From positions 296,410,934 to 296,474,933 of the forward strand of contig NC_064616.1 of the NCBI RefSeq assembly GCF_023898315.1: DNA of 64,000 nucleotides. The letters run 5' to 3'. Shown in pieces: positions 1-11,123 of this stretch. The notes beneath the pieces were generated by a model, which did no database searches, had not been told where the DNA came from, and was given only the letters and a program-made list of their open reading frames with translations. How positions within the stretch are numbered: position 1 is the first letter of the stretch; the number at the start of each line of letters is the position of its first letter. Source of the DNA: Schistocerca nitens (lineage: Eukaryota; Arthropoda; Insecta; Orthoptera; Acrididae). The translations under genes and the position numbers were made by a program.

Positions 1-254
1 GTACTTCTATATCTGGAGGCGTGTGGTGTGGTCTGACGAGTAGTGATTTTAACTGTTTTCAAATAATGCAAGATGTCGGGTGCATCCATGGTCCAATGAG
101 GAGTTTGACCCGCAGTTATTGGAGGGTGCAGTTCAGGACAGAAGTAGTTAGTGATGCTTTTGGTGTTTTTTTAGTACAACGCCATTGTCCTCATTGGCCA
201 AGTGTTCCCCGTTCTTCTACATAACCATAATGAGTATGCTTGGATATTCCCGCC

Positions 255-475
255 TACCACAACAATAGCCGTGTGCAGAAGACTGCACGCATACATTCCT
301 GGATCGTCGAGCACTCGAATATCATATCGCACTTTGACTGGCCCGCCTAATCAGCCGGTCTTAACCCCATAGAAAATTTCTGGAATTAGCTGGAAAAGCG
401 AATGAAGCACAGTGTCAACATTCCCACGAAATGGTAGTTCTACGGGATCTAACCGTCAGTGTATGGCTTCAGCTG
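255..475 (+). pseudogene. Tc1-like transposase, C-terminal remnant
   Basis: One frame from about 272 reads like the end of a Tc1 DDE transposase: VQKTARIHSWIVEHSN, then FDWPA, a stop, and LNPIENFWN. This is the segment around the last catalytic acid (consensus DWPxxSPDLNPIEHxW). The glutamate in PIEN is kept, but the preceding catalytic aspartate appears as NNSR instead of QDNA. In-frame stops follow PA and N. No inverted repeats were found, so this is an old internal fragment. The family call rests on motif recognition only. Confidence 0.5.
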
Positions 476-730
476 GATAAGCCACGCTGGAAAACACTTT
501 GCCGACTTTCTTCCTCGAGGAAATGAAGTGACTGTTTTGGCCGTTGTATTTATTACTATTTTGTCTTCCGTGATTCAGTGCCGGTTCGTGGCTGGTAAGC
601 TAGGCGAAGAGCTGGCGGTAAAGAAAACTGCACCTATATTTACACAAGCTTATCTCGGTAATTGAGGTTACCCATTTCTTGTACATCAAACCAATCCTTC
701 TGTTCTTTAAAGTTGCAGTGTTGTCGGTGA

Positions 731-925
731 GCCGGCCGGAGTGGCCGAGCAGTTCTAGGCGCTACAGTCTGGAACCGCGCCACCGCTACGGTCGCAGGTT
801 CGAATCCTGCCTCGGGCATAGATGTGTGTGGTGTCCTTAGGTTAGTTAGGTTTAAGTAGTTCAGCTTAGACTGATGACCTGAGAAGTTAAGTCCCATAGA
901 GCTCAGACCCATTTAAACCATTTTT
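731..925 (+). repeat. SINE-1 copy (tRNA-derived SINE)
   Basis: The head GCCGGCCGGAGTGGCCGAGC is tRNA-like. It contains a pol III box A region (GTGGCCGAGCAGTTCTAGGC) and box B (GGTTCGAATCC near 798). The body carries GTCCTTAGGTTAGTTAGG and ends GAGCTCAGACCCATTTAAACCATTTTT. The copy is moderately diverged. Possible flanking duplications are too weak to call. A SINE has no protein; its RNA is copied by LINE reverse transcriptase. Confidence 0.92.
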
Positions 926-1020
926 GCTGTAGGCGATGTCGTCATAGAATGGCTGCGTGTTTATTAACTACGCTAGAAGTTCTTTCTGAATTGAAACATT
1001 CGCTACAGAAGAAAGTCTCC

Positions 1021-1216
1021 AGCCGGCCGAAGTGGCCGTGCGGTTAAAGGCGCTGCAGTCTGGAACCGCAAGACCGCTACGGTCGCAGGTTCGAATCCTG
1101 CCTCGGGCATGGATGTTTGTGATGTCCTTAGGTTAGTTAGGTTTAACTAGTTCTAAGTTCTAGGGGACTAATGACCTCAGCAGTTGAGTCCCATAGTGCT
1201 CAGAGCCATTTGAGCC
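1021..1216 (+). repeat. SINE-1 copy, young subfamily, with target-site duplication
   Basis: Full-length copy of the subfamily with GGTTAAAGGCGCTGCAGTC in the head and AGGTTTAACTAGTTC in the body. It is flanked by a perfect 12-bp direct repeat AAGAAAGTCTCC at 1009-1020 and 1217-1228. It differs at only a few bases from the copies at 12688 and 36413, which suggests recent activity. Confidence 0.96.
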
Positions 1217-1228
1217 AAGAAAGTCTCC

Positions 1229-2501
1229 CTTCTGAAATTGCATTCCTCAGATATATTTTTATACGCCTCAGGCAAAAAAAGCTTCGTTCCATAGATGCTG
1301 TAGTGTAAGACATGACACAATAAAGGAGAACGGTTTATAAGTATCCGTAAAAATGTCCTTATCCTCATTAAGCATTTCTAACATATTTCTGGTAGAAACC
1401 TTTCCGTACTTCTCATCGGCATACAAATTAGAGAGTACGGGAGAGTTCGTTTCTTAAAAGTTGTTTCTTAGAGAATAAATGCCCAAGGAAAGTTTGGAAA
1501 TTTTCAAGAGCACTAGAAGGAAAACAAGTATGGTATTCTTCAAGTATTGTGGTATCGGCAAGGCAAACAAACCAAATTTTTTCACAATCGCGAAATTTCT
1601 CATTCATTTCTATCAAAGCGTGATATAAAATTTCGTAATCGAGCCGATACAACGTGAAAACTGTGTTTCGAATAAAATAAACTCTGTATCTTAAGCAGCA
1701 GTCATATTTAAAATATACAGCCCTAAATGCGCTCGACACATACAACAACCACTGCCTTACAGTCTGGAAGTAGCCGGTAACACTATTCGCGTAAACTAAA
1801 TTCACACTCGGCGCAGTGGCTGATGGGAACGACTGTAAATGGGAAATGCCTTTACAGACGCTACCATCAGTCACCACGCCGACTGTCAACTTAGTTTGCG
1901 CGTATAATACAATATCCATCTACCTCATCGCGTGCCCCCTCACCGAACTCAAGCCGGTGACGTCACGGTTGCTATAGCAACCACGCAGTTATTCACAGTC
2001 TGTGGCTCCGCCCATGGTGTCGAGTAGCGAGAAAGAGGAAGGCTACTTCGCTTCGCCTGATGCGCAGTATAAAACATGAAAATACGCGTGGAGTAAAAAC
2101 CAGCATACGTGGTAAGATAAATAAATTTAAATGTGGAAAGATAAAAGAAGTGCCACTTCACTTACTACCCCTGAATAGCCGCCCCTGGTGTTATTACATG
2201 GACAACGGCAGTGGCCCTGTCACACTACAGCGGGACTATCCTGAAGCCACCTGCCGCACTGTTACGGATGTCACGTAGCGTGGGACGCGCCACATAAGGC
2301 GCAAGCTGACCTTGTCACAGGCTGCGCCGTGGGCCACAGGGCCTTGCTAAGCGTAAGACGGCACGGCTCTCCCGGTGTGTCAGCTGTAAGCGAAAGATAC
2401 TCTCGGGGCAAAGCGTGCACGCTAGCAGTTGCTTACCAGACAACGAATAGGTTACAAGTACAGGCCTCAAGCACTTCGTTATAGACGCTGCACCACTGTG
2501 A
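1229..2501. other. Unassigned sequence, no recognised gene
   Basis: I see no transposon motif or convincing exon here. A 163-codon open frame on the minus strand (1428-1919) has no family signature, no homologous copy in the window and ordinary AT-rich composition. I treat it as chance. GC content rises towards 2280-2450. Confidence 0.4.
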
Positions 2502-3690
2502 TACAGTCAACATGGGTTCAGAAAACATCGTTCCTGTGAAACACAACTAGCTCTTTATTCACATGAAGTGTTGAGTGCTATTGACAAGGGATTTCAGATC
2601 GATTCCGTATTTCTGGATTTCCGGAAGGCTTTTGACACTGTACCACACAAGCGGCTCGTAGTGGAATTGCGTGCATCTGGAATATCGTCTCAGTTATGTG
2701 ACTGGATTTGTGATTTCCTGTCAGAGAGGTCACAGTTCGTAGTAATTGAAGGAAAGTCATCGACTAAAACAGAAGTGATTTCTGGCGTTCCCCAAGGTAG
2801 TGTTATAGGCCCTTTGCTGTTCCTTATCTATATAAACGATTTGGGAGACAATCTGAGCAGCCGTCTTCGGTTGTTTGCAGATGACGCTGTCGTTTATCGA
2901 CTAATACAGTAATCAGAAGATCAAAACCAACTGCAAAATGACTTAGAAAACATATCTGAATGGTGCGAAAAGTGACAGTTGACCCTAAATAACGAAAGGT
3001 GTGAGGTCATCCACATGATTGCTAAAAGGAACTCGTTGAACTTCGGTTACACGATGAATCAGTCTAATCTAAAAGTTGTAAATTCTACTAAATACCTAGG
3101 TATTACAGTTATGAACAACTTCAATTGGAAGGAACACATAGAAAATGTTGTGGGGAAGGCTAACCAAAGACTGCGTTTTATTGGCAGGACACTTAGGAAA
3201 TATAACAGACCTACTAAGGAGACTGCTTACACTACGCTTGTCCGTCCTCTTTTAGAATACTGCTGCGCTGTGTGGGATCCTTACCAGATAGGACTTACGG
3301 AGTACATCGAAAAAGTTCAAAGAAAGGCAGCACGTTTTGTATTATCGCGAAATATGGGCGAGAGTGTCACAGAAATGAAACAGGATTTAGGTTGGAAATC
3401 ATTAAAAGAAAGGCGTTTCTCGTTGCGACGGAATCTTCTCACGAGTTTTCAATCACCAACTTTCTCCTCCGAATGCGAAAATATTTTGTTGACATCGACC
3501 TACATAGGGAGGAACGATCACCACGATAAAATAATGGAAATCAGACCTCGTACGAAAAGATATAGGTGTTCATTCTTCCCGCCCGCTATAAGAGATTGGA
3601 ATAATAGAGAATTGTGAAGGTGGTTCGATGAACCCTCTGCCAGGCACTTGAATGTGATTTGCAGAGTATCCATGTAGATGTAGATGTAGA
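2502..3690 (+). pseudogene. 5'-truncated jockey/CR1-type LINE, reverse transcriptase and 3' end
   Basis: One frame runs from about 2502 to the stop at 3615. It holds RT motifs HGFRKHRSCETQL, VFLDFRKAFDTVPHK, GVPQGSVIGPLLFLIYINDL and the catalytic box FADD (FADDAVVYR, about 2874). The thumb and C-terminal part follow (RFIGRTLRKYNRP, ending SFFPPAIRDWNNREL). Two nonsense codons break it, at about 2910 and in a TGG-to-TGA change near 2973; there is no frameshift. Endonuclease and ORF1 are absent, so it is 5' truncated, the usual result of aborted target-primed reverse transcription. It ends in a short TGTAGA repeat (3673-3690), the same tail type as the LINE at 15476. The exact clade is uncertain. 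Confidence 0.9.
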
Positions 3691-3904
3691 CACCATAATT
3701 CGTTTTGTACTCATAAAACAAAATTAGAACAGCGTATGGTATCCACTTACGCTAGCAACAAACAGCGGTTAACTGCGTTACACGGTAAAATAATATACTG
3801 GTGTGTAAAATTTTAAAGACGAAAATAACTTACACTGAAAGAATTGCCATGGTATAGTACAGTACAGTAAGTACAGAAGGTAACTGTAAGAAAAACGCAA
3901 TGAG

Positions 3905-4345
3905 ACGAATAGAAGCGTTCCCACCCCTCGCCATAGGGTACGTAACGCACGCAGGAACATTGTCGGACATGATGGCTTCAGTATTCCAGGTGTTATGGTG
4001 TGCGGAGGCTTAAAGTTGCACGGGCCTACTGACCTCCAAAGCTTTGAACACGGTACACCCACTGGTCAGCACTATTGTAGCGGTGTACTGCTTCCCCCTT
4101 CAGTTTTATGGATTACAATACGCGACCGTATCGAAATGCGCAGGTAGAGGAGCTCTTTGAACGAGAGGATATTCAGTGAATTTACTGGCTTGTCCGTTCC
4201 CCCGGCTTAAATCCTATCGAGTTCGTATGGGTTGCGTTGGAAAGCGTACTGCAACACGACCACATACACCAAAGACCATCCAGCTATTGTCAATCGCGCT
4301 GGTGGAAGAATGGAACGCCCTACCAAAAGAGATCCTTACGAAGAA
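3905..4345 (+). pseudogene. Tc1-like transposase remnant, C-terminal half
   Basis: The frame fragments RHDGFSIPGVMVCGG and, further on, SPGLNPIEFVW followed by ALVEEWNALPKEI match the middle and end of Tc1 transposases (consensus GGGSVMVWGG... SPDLNPIEHVWD... EEWxxIP). The frame is broken several times and no inverted repeats remain. A SINE-4 fragment follows directly. The family call is by motif, and the boundaries are approximate. Confidence 0.6.
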
Positions 4346-4464
4346 CACTTGCCCGCGAAAGGCAAAGGTCCCGAGTACGAGTCTCGGTCCGGCACACAGT
4401 GTTAATCTGCCAGGAAGTTTCATATCAGCGCACACTCCGCTCCAGACTGAAAATCTCATTCTCT
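4338..4464 (+). repeat. SINE-4 copy, 5'-truncated
   Basis: It begins inside a tRNA-like head (CACTTGCCCGCGAAAGGC) and includes a box B-like GAGTACGAGTCTC. It continues with CTGCCAGGAAGTTTCATATC and ends near GAAAATCTCATTC. A second, reverse copy lies at 30748-30905. The upstream box A part is missing. Confidence 0.8.
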
Positions 4465-4951
4465 TACGAATCTAATTGCTGGCATGCGAGAACGCTGCGA
4501 GGGCATGCATTACAGTCTATGGTGTTCACACACTCTATTAAGAACCATGCCGCGGCTTTTGTAATGTCCGGGGGACCATCATGAATTGCGGTGACTTCAC
4601 TGTAGTTATTCTCTTTGAATGAAAGAGCAATTTCTGTTCGTCTCATTGCGTATTTCTTTCAGTTACCTTATGTACTGCATTGCAACATTTCTTTCAATGT
4701 ATGGCCCATGTTTTATCGAGCTATGTTAATTGGCAGTGACACATCGCGCGAAAGTTATTACCGTCCTTAAGTTTTGCGGATCAGTGTAATTATGTACTAG
4801 AGTGAATCTTTCTGTGTAGCGGTTTGTGCACCGTTCTGGAACCTGATAAATATTCGAACTGTGTGCTTGAAGGGAGAGGAACCTGGGGCTTTGCTGACGT
4901 GCGCAGTGACATTTTTTACATGAAAATGTTTGTTTTATTTATAAGCAGGCA
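4465..4951. other. Unassigned sequence
   Basis: AT-rich non-repetitive-looking DNA between the SINE-4 fragment and the mariner at 4954. No coding motif, no hairpin and no tandem repeat was seen. Confidence 0.4.
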
Positions 4952-4953
4952 TA

Positions 4954-6274
4954 CGAGGTGTGGCTAGAAAAAAACCGGACTAGTACTGGTGAAACAATAA
5001 AACGAATGCAATAAGGCTGAAAGTCGCGTGGCCTGTCACGTGACTCTCGCTCCGCCTACTGCTCGAGTTTCATCTGCCTCCTGCACTCAGTCTGCCCGTG
5101 GCGTCTGTTTTAAGTAGTTGACGTTTTGTCTGTGCGTCGGAAAATGTTGAGTGTACAGAAAGAACAGCGTGTTAACATCAAATTTTGTTTCAAACTAGGA
5201 AAATCTGCAAGTGAAACGTTTGTAATGTTACAACAAGTGTACGGCTATGATTGTTTATCGCGAACACAAGTGTTTGAGTGGTTTAAACGATTTAAAGATG
5301 GCCGCGAAGACACCAGTGATGACACTCGCACTGGCAGACCATTGTCAGCAAAAACTGATGCAAACATTGAAAAAATCGGTAAACTTGTTCGACAAGATCG
5401 CCGTTTAACAATCAGAGCAGTGTCTGAGTTAACAGGAGTTGACAAGGAAAGTGTTAGGCAGATTCTTCATGAAAGTTTCAACATGAACAAAGTGTGTTCA
5501 AAAATGGTTCCAAAGTGTCTCACAATTGAACAGAAGGAACGCCGAAGAATGATTTGTTCTGACATCCTGGAAAACATTGAAAGTGATCCCACCTTCTTAC
5601 AAAATGTTATTACTTGCGATGAATCGTGGTTTTTTACTTACGATCCCGAAACTAAACGCCAATCGATGCATTGGAAAACTCCTGGTTCTCCACGACAAAA
5701 AAAAAGCACGAATGTCAAAATCGAAATTCAAGGCAATGATGATTGTTTTTTTTGACATCAAAGGGATTGTGCACATTTATTGGGTACCAGAGGGACAAAC
5801 AGTGAATCAGCATTACTACATTAGCGTCCTGGCTACCCTACGTGAGCGAGTACGGAGAAAACGGAACGATTTGTGGAGAAAAAAGTCATGGATCCTTCAC
5901 CAAGACAATGCCCCAACTCACAGTGCGTTGTCAGTGAAGACGTTTTTGGCAAAACACAACATTCCCATCTTAGATCATCCACCCTACTCACCTGATTTGG
6001 CCCCCTGTGACTTTTTTATTTTCCCTAAAGTCAAGTCAGCTTTGAAAGGAACTAGATTTGAGACTGTTGAAGCAGTAAAAGAAAAAACGACGGAAGTAAT
6101 GTATGGACTTACCGAAAATGATCTGCAGCATTGCTATGAACAGTGGAAAATTCGTATGGAGCGGTGTAGAGACCGAGGAGGGGAGTACATTGAAGGAGAT
6201 AACATGAAATTGTAAATAATTGTAAATAAATGTTTTTTCCAGCATCAGTCCGGTTTTTTTCTAGCCGCACCTCG
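4954..6274 (+). mobile_element. Complete mariner (DD34D) transposon with both ITRs and TA duplication
   Basis: The ends form inverted repeats of about 28 bp: the left end starts CGAGGTGTGGCTAGAAAAAA, and the right end reads CGAGGTGCGGCTAGAAAAAA on the minus strand. Both are flanked by the TA target duplication (4952-4953 and 6275-6276). The length, 1321 bp, is normal for a mariner with one transposase gene. The ITR mismatches are few, so the copy is fairly young, although its gene carries a frameshift. Confidence 0.95.
5144..6215 (+). pseudogene. mariner transposase, one frameshift
   Basis: I chose the ATG at 5144 (MLSVQKEQRV). An N-terminal HTH segment (KFCFKLGKSASETF to VFEWFKRFKDGRED) and a GRPLS linker are followed by a second HTH (LTIRAVSELTGVDKESVRQI). 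The catalytic acids are in ITCDESWFF, WILHQDNAPTH and PPYSPDLAPCDFF, with 34 residues between the second and third aspartates, the DD34D mariner signature. The frame shifts once at the A9 run 5697-5705: upstream coding is in the 5144 frame, and downstream coding continues in another frame to the stop at 6213-6215 (ending GEYIEGDNMKL). No other nonsense codon was seen, so the lesion looks recent. A homopolymer sequencing error is an alternative. Confidence 0.92.
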
Positions 6275-6299
6275 TATACAGGCTGAACTAGATCCCACC

Positions 6300-7893
6300 G
6301 GCAACGATTTGAGACACGCTCAGAAATGTGGGAATTACTGTGCTTAACGTGAATGCCAGAACACCTTAAACGGCTAACCAGAAATTTGTACAAAAATTTA
6401 GAAGCCTCAGTAAAAATACATCAAGAACATACAATAACTTCCTGGGTAGGAAAATGGATCAGACAGAGATGTACACTATCTTTACTTCCTTTCAAATTGT
6501 GTGGTGAATACATAACAAAAACTGTGTGTCTAGCATAAATGGAAGCCAGCCGTTGTGACAGAGCGGTTCTAGGCGCTTCAGTCTGGAACCGCGCGACCGC
6601 TACGTAGCAGGTTCGAATCCTGCCTCGGGCATGGATGTGTGTGATGTCCTTAGGTTAGTTGAGTTTAAGTAGTTCTAAGTTCTAAGGGACTGATGACCTC
6701 AGATGTTAACTCCCATAGTGCTCAGAGTCATTTGAACCATAAATGAAAACTGGATCTGAATTTGGGGTAGGCATTTAATCACCATGTTAAGCTATGTGGA
6801 TGACAACACTCATAGCAGGCAGTGAAGAAACATTAAAAGAGTGCTGGAAAGATACGAAAAAGTAAAAAAAGGTGCCCTAAGGCTAAATTTTAAGAAAACA
6901 ACAGTTTTGACAGCAAGAATGAAGACTAACGCGGTGATCCTCCTCCTTTCTAAAGCCACAACTTCTTTTCTTCGGCAGTCCTCTTCATCTCTATGTATGA
7001 AAAACTTCCCATCTCATTGGTCATGCATGTTTTTTTAAATAGGATGTTCTCGGTCGTCTCCTCGTGTTCTTCCTTGCTATATTCTCTTAGAAAATGGTTT
7101 GTAGAAGAATAGCGCGTTAATTAAGTGCTCGGCAATTTTTGCTTTGTGTTGGCCTATGGGTCTCCTGTCCCCTATTTCCTGTAGAAAAGAAAGGACTACT
7201 GAAAGCTATAGGTCAACTCAAGACCAGACGCGTTGGAAACTCAATTAGACCAATTGGCAGACGAAGAAATCATTGATAATGTCCAAAACATATATAACTT
7301 TTGCCTTTATGATAACAAAAAGCAACTCCTCTGCTGAGGAAATAAGAATGGTTCAGTTCGTAAAATCCGCTACAAATAAATTTAAAAAATTGCTAAAGGA
7401 AAGAATCTGTCATTTCTGACCAAAATAAAAATGGTTGAAATTTTTATCTTTCTCACACTTCTGTACGGATGTGAGTTGCTGACAGTGAAATAAGTAGATC
7501 GCAAGAATATCAGTTCTTTCGCAATGTCGTTTAAAGAAGCATTCCGAGAATTTCGTGGACTGAAAAAGTAAAAAGAGAACAGGTTTGGAAAACATAAAAC
7601 AATAAATATCTTTGGAGGCCAAAATACTGAAAATGAAATTAAGGTATGTCGGGCACATTGTGAGAGCAGAAGACTCACTAGAAAAAGCTATAATGCTCGA
7701 AAGAACAGATCATCAAAGACGTAGACCTAACGAAGGAGGAGCTGGATAGAGAACATCAAAGAAAGCACTCGAAAGAGCCTGGAAGAACGGAGGACCAAAA
7801 CAACGTCTAGGAGTGTATGAACAGACATCGTCCATCATATCACCAGCGGCCAGAGACGACTTGATGAATCATAACAACAACAACAACAACAAC
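6300..7893 (+). pseudogene. Decayed LINE reverse transcriptase, split by a SINE
   Basis: Before the SINE the frame reads like the RT stretch ahead of the catalytic box (LEASVKIHQ... WIRQRCTLSLLPFKLCGEYI; consensus GVRQGCILSPYLFNIYSEYI). After the SINE (ends 6737) it resumes with SYVDDNT, a frameshift and LIAGSEETLKE, the YADD box region, then GALRLNFKKTTVLTARMK. Near 7620 a C-terminal motif LRYVGHIVRAEDSLEKAIML is present, followed by an AAC-repeat tail. Stops and frameshifts are frequent. The part between 7040 and 7560 is not clearly LINE. I infer one old element; the clade is unresolved. Confidence 0.7.
6544..6737 (+). repeat. SINE-1 copy inserted in a LINE
   Basis: The head GCCAGCCGTTGTGACAGAGC is diverged, box B (GGTTCGAATCC) is intact, and the 3' end reads CTCAGAGTCATTTGAAC. 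Flanking repeats CATAAATGGA (6534-6543) and CATAAATGAA (6738-6747) match at 9 of 10 bases. It interrupts the RT frame of the LINE at 6300-7893 just upstream of the YVDD box. Confidence 0.88.
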
Positions 7894-7895
7894 AA
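7873..7895 (+). repeat. (AAC)n microsatellite, LINE tail
   Basis: About seven AAC units directly follow the last LINE-like coding words. Short repeat tails of this kind are typical at the 3' end of several non-LTR element clades, so I read it as the tail of the LINE at 6300-7893. Confidence 0.8.
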
Positions 7896-8330
7896 ATGTT
7901 GGTGTAAAGGACCCAGGATCACTGGTGGTTCGTTAAAAATTAACTCAATTTAGTTTTTCGTCATATCAGACAAAAAGTCTAAAGAGAGGAATAAACTGTG
8001 AAACACTTCTCAGTTGCCAAACCAATTTTATTTATCATCATTTTACATGCTCTGGGAGAACCGCATGGTCAGATCTGTGGCATGAAATATAGGACAAGGT
8101 ATTGAAAACTATGAACTGCAACAATGGATAACAGCGGAGAACATACCCACTGAAATCAGTCGAAAGTATCTGGTCACTGACTATCACGTAAGACCATCAG
8201 TACCCAACTGACATAGGCAGTTCGACACTGACGAGGAAAACAGTTTCAGTGGTAGTGAGTGTACCACATATGAGATTAGGCATAATCACCATGTCACGAA
8301 TACTTATTAAAGCCTAAATGCTTAATTTAC
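7896..8330. other. Unassigned sequence
   Basis: No transposon motif, exon signal or hairpin recognised. Confidence 0.4.

Positions 8331-8332
<2 letters not shown>

Positions 8333-8384
<52 letters not shown>
8333..8384. repeat. (TA)26 microsatellite
   Basis: A pure 52-bp TA dinucleotide run. It is self-complementary and could extrude as a cruciform; such runs vary in length between individuals. Confidence 0.97.
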
Positions 8385-8385
<1 letters not shown>

Positions 8386-8791
8386 CCGAATAATCGTTAA
8401 CGAAAGGGATCCAATTCGTACCAGTAATTCTCGACGCTGCTGGATTTCGAATGTAGGACAGCGGAGCATACTGAAAACTCACTACATTTTTTTCAACAAA
8501 AGTAATTAAAAACAATAGTACAAGGCAAAATCAACGTTATATGAAGATCAAATATATAACTTTACAAAATATGGATGTAAGAAAGAAGCAGGGACATTTA
8601 TTGCGACTGAGAGGAACCACTGATATCTATTGCAGGTTATATTTATACCAACGAGATCATCAGTCATTGCAGTTACATTACAGAACATCGAGATCATTAT
8701 TCATCGTAATTGCACAATAAAACATCGCTGGGATGCTGTATCCCCATTAAAAGAAAACAAAATAAAGCCATAGATGCGCCATGACGGTAGC
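8385..8791. other. Unassigned AT-rich sequence
   Basis: No recognised element. Several short AT-rich stretches and no ORF of note. Confidence 0.4.
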
Positions 8792-9013
8792 TGACCGAGC
8801 GAGGTGGCGCAGTGGTTAGCCCACTGGACTAGCCTTCGGGAGGACGATGGTTCAAACCCGCGTCCGGCCATCCTGATTTAGGTTTTCCGTGATTTCCCTA
8901 AATCGCTTCAGGCAAATGCCGGGATGGTTCCTTTGACTTCCATCCCCATCCTTCTCTAATCCGATGGAACCGATGACCTCGCTGTTTGGTCCCCTCCCCC
9001 AAGTAACCAACCA
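8792..9013 (+). repeat. SINE-2 copy (tRNA-derived)
   Basis: The head ACCGAGCGAGGTGGCGCAGT with GGTTAGC is a box A-like tRNA segment, and GGTTCAAACCC is box B. The body has GTTTTCCGTGATTTCCCTAA and CAAATGCCGGGATGGTTCC. The end CCCCAAGTAACCAACCA matches the copy at 11124. Flanking repeats are unclear. Confidence 0.92.
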
Positions 9014-9955
9014 GCTAAGGTTAATTGTAGATTAGAGCGCATAACGGCGAATATAAAGTGAAATGTACAAAAGTTTAAAATAAAATTACTAGTTTTGTGG
9101 ATAATCTGTTATCTCTAACACGAAAGCAAAAATGTTCAAAATATAGCTTATGGTAGGAAAAGCACTTACAAAGGGCAAGAGTTGCAGTTCTCCGCGTGTT
9201 GCGTTGTACGGTGTGGTGATGGTATATTTTCAAAGAAACATAGATAATTTGGATAAGAAACCTTATGAATCAAATTTACGATTTACCAGTCTTTGGGTTC
9301 CTTATATCCAAATGCTCAGAATATATCGCTGAACAACTTCGGAAATTTTGCGGTTCAGTTCGGTTTCAGCGCGTATACACTTTTCAATGCACTTCTTTAG
9401 ACATTTGTGTTTAGTTGCTCTTTCCAGGAAATTTTTGATTTTATATTTATCTTTACAGTATACACAGCGATGTTTATTACATTAGGCACTGTATGTTCTT
9501 ATGACTTAAAAATTTATATTAGTACAGCAGGTAAAAAAATATATTAACAGCATAATTATTTCAATATTAAAAATACTTAGAAAGGATAGTATATGAAGGA
9601 CTTCAGGCGTTCATGCTAAAAAAAAAAAAAGGTATTACATGATCCATTTTCAAAACTTCACAGAACAAGTTGTGTATTACTCTCGGTCCTTTCAGATGTT
9701 AAGTTGTTAGGTACGGTTTTACAAGGGCCAAAGTGATAAACGTCTATTATATCATTGACATATAGAGAAAGATTTAGACAAGAAAACATATCTATGGATT
9801 TACACTCTACAAGGCGTTGTTAGATTTTATGGACTTAAATATAATTTCGAGGTCTGGCAGAGAAGTGTGTCTCCGAAGCTCTTAAAGTTTTTGAAATTAA
9901 AAAAACGTTATTAACAGTCTACATTTTTATTCTTTGTGTCTACACATTTAATTCT
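9014..9955. other. Unassigned AT-rich sequence
   Basis: AT-rich DNA with an A12 run near 9620 and no coding motif or repeat family I can name. The 5' boundary of the mariner at 9956 is not sharply visible. Confidence 0.4.
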
Positions 9956-11041
9956 CGATGTCGTTCCCTGGTGACGAACACATTTCTCCGAACGAGAGAC
10001 CAGTTTGTTGACACTGTCACTCTAGGATGTTTCACTTTGACGGAGGCACGACCTCACTTCTGCTTGCACCGCTTCATCACTATCAAAATAAAGTCCTCGA
10101 ATGTGTTGTTTAAGTTTTTTAAACCGATGAAAATTGGGTGGGTCCAAGTCGGGACTTTATGGAGAATGATCGATGGCAGTGAACGCAATGTGGCGAATTG
10201 TTGCTGAAGTCGAAGCGCTCGTATGTGGTCTGGCATTGTCATGCAGAAGGAGAGGGTGCTTCACGTGTGGACGAATTCTTCGAATTCGTGCTTTCACTTG
10301 TCACCGAGCGAGGTGGCGCAGTGGTTAGCACACTGGACTCGCATGCGGGAGGACGACGGTTCAATCCCGTCTCCGGCCATCCTGATTTATGTTTACCGTG
10401 ATTTCCCTAAATCGCTTCAGGCAAATGCCGGGATGGTTCCTTTGAAAGGGCACGGCCGATTTCCTTCCCCATACTTCCCTCACCCGCTCCGTCTCTAATG
10501 ACCTCGTTGTCGACGGGACGTTAAACACTAATTTCCTCCTCCTCTTTCAGTTGTCTGAGGCTCTCGCAGTACCTTGCGGAGTTTACGGCGGTACCTTTAG
10601 GCATGAATTGCAAGTGCACCACACCTTGAACATCCCAGAACACTGAGGGCATGCCTGCAGATGGCATAGTCTTCAACTTTTTTGGCGTCAGTGATTCTCT
10701 GTGGTGGAAATCCATTGATACTCCCTTGTTTTTTGGGCCAAAATGCTGAACCCCGCTTTCATCACCTGTCAAAATGTTGTTAAGGGACCCAGCATCCACA
10801 CGCTAAAAAAGCAAAAGAAATTGTTTACAGATGTCCAGTCCCCTCTGTTTCAAGCCACCCACCGTCCACCGACACCGCCGTGTTACTCGCTGTAATTCAG
10901 AGCCCTCTCGTGGCAGAGGGTTTGAACATGCAGCAGGAAGGGGGAAAGTCGACCGAGTAATACGAATGACGTGTAATACCTCAACCAATATTAAGAACAG
11001 GATAAAAAAATTCGGAGGCATTACTTTTCAGCACGCCCTCG
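9956..11041 (-). mobile_element. Decayed mariner, minus strand, split by a SINE-2
   Basis: The right terminus carries the mariner ITR (minus strand CGAGGGCGTGCTGAAAAGTA, then ATGCCTCCGAATTTTTT) next to TA at 11042. Minus-strand coding pieces include GDESGVQHFGPKNKGVSMDF and FWDVQGVVHLQFMPKGTAVNSARYC (10560-10790). After the SINE come HIRALRLQQQFATL, SIILHKVPTWTHPIF and LNNTFEDFI (10054-10242), which in the shifted frame are the PPYSPDLAPSDFHLF and LKEHLxG regions. The left ITR could not be found, so the left limit is approximate. The same ITR family occurs at 39870 and 55597. The gene is dead. Confidence 0.8.
10303..10543 (+). repeat. SINE-2 copy inserted in a mariner
   Basis: Full-length copy with box A-like GTGGCGCAGTGGTTAGC and box B-like GGTTCAATCCC. 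It ends with TTAAACACTAATTTCCTCC. Flanking repeats CTTTCACTTGTC (10291-10302) and CTTTCAGTTGTC (10544-10555) match at 11 of 12 bases. It sits inside the mariner at 9956-11041. Confidence 0.94.
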
Positions 11042-11123
11042 TAAAAAAAGCAAAAATGATCGAGATCACTATTAATTTGTTTAATTAAATAGAAGACATC
11101 AACCAACATTTTACTGCACCTGC

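Noticed and set aside
731-925. A true tRNA gene at the SINE heads (also at other SINE copies)
   Set aside because: Box A and box B are present, but the acceptor stem does not close, and each head is joined to the same non-tRNA body and flanked by target duplications. They are SINEs.
1428-1919. 163-codon open frame on the minus strand as a host gene
   Set aside because: No recognisable domain, no splice context that extends it, no second copy and codon use like the surrounding AT-rich DNA. Frames of this length arise by chance in 64 kb.
8333-8384. CRISPR-like or regulatory array
   Set aside because: Pure TA dinucleotide run with no spacers; a simple microsatellite.
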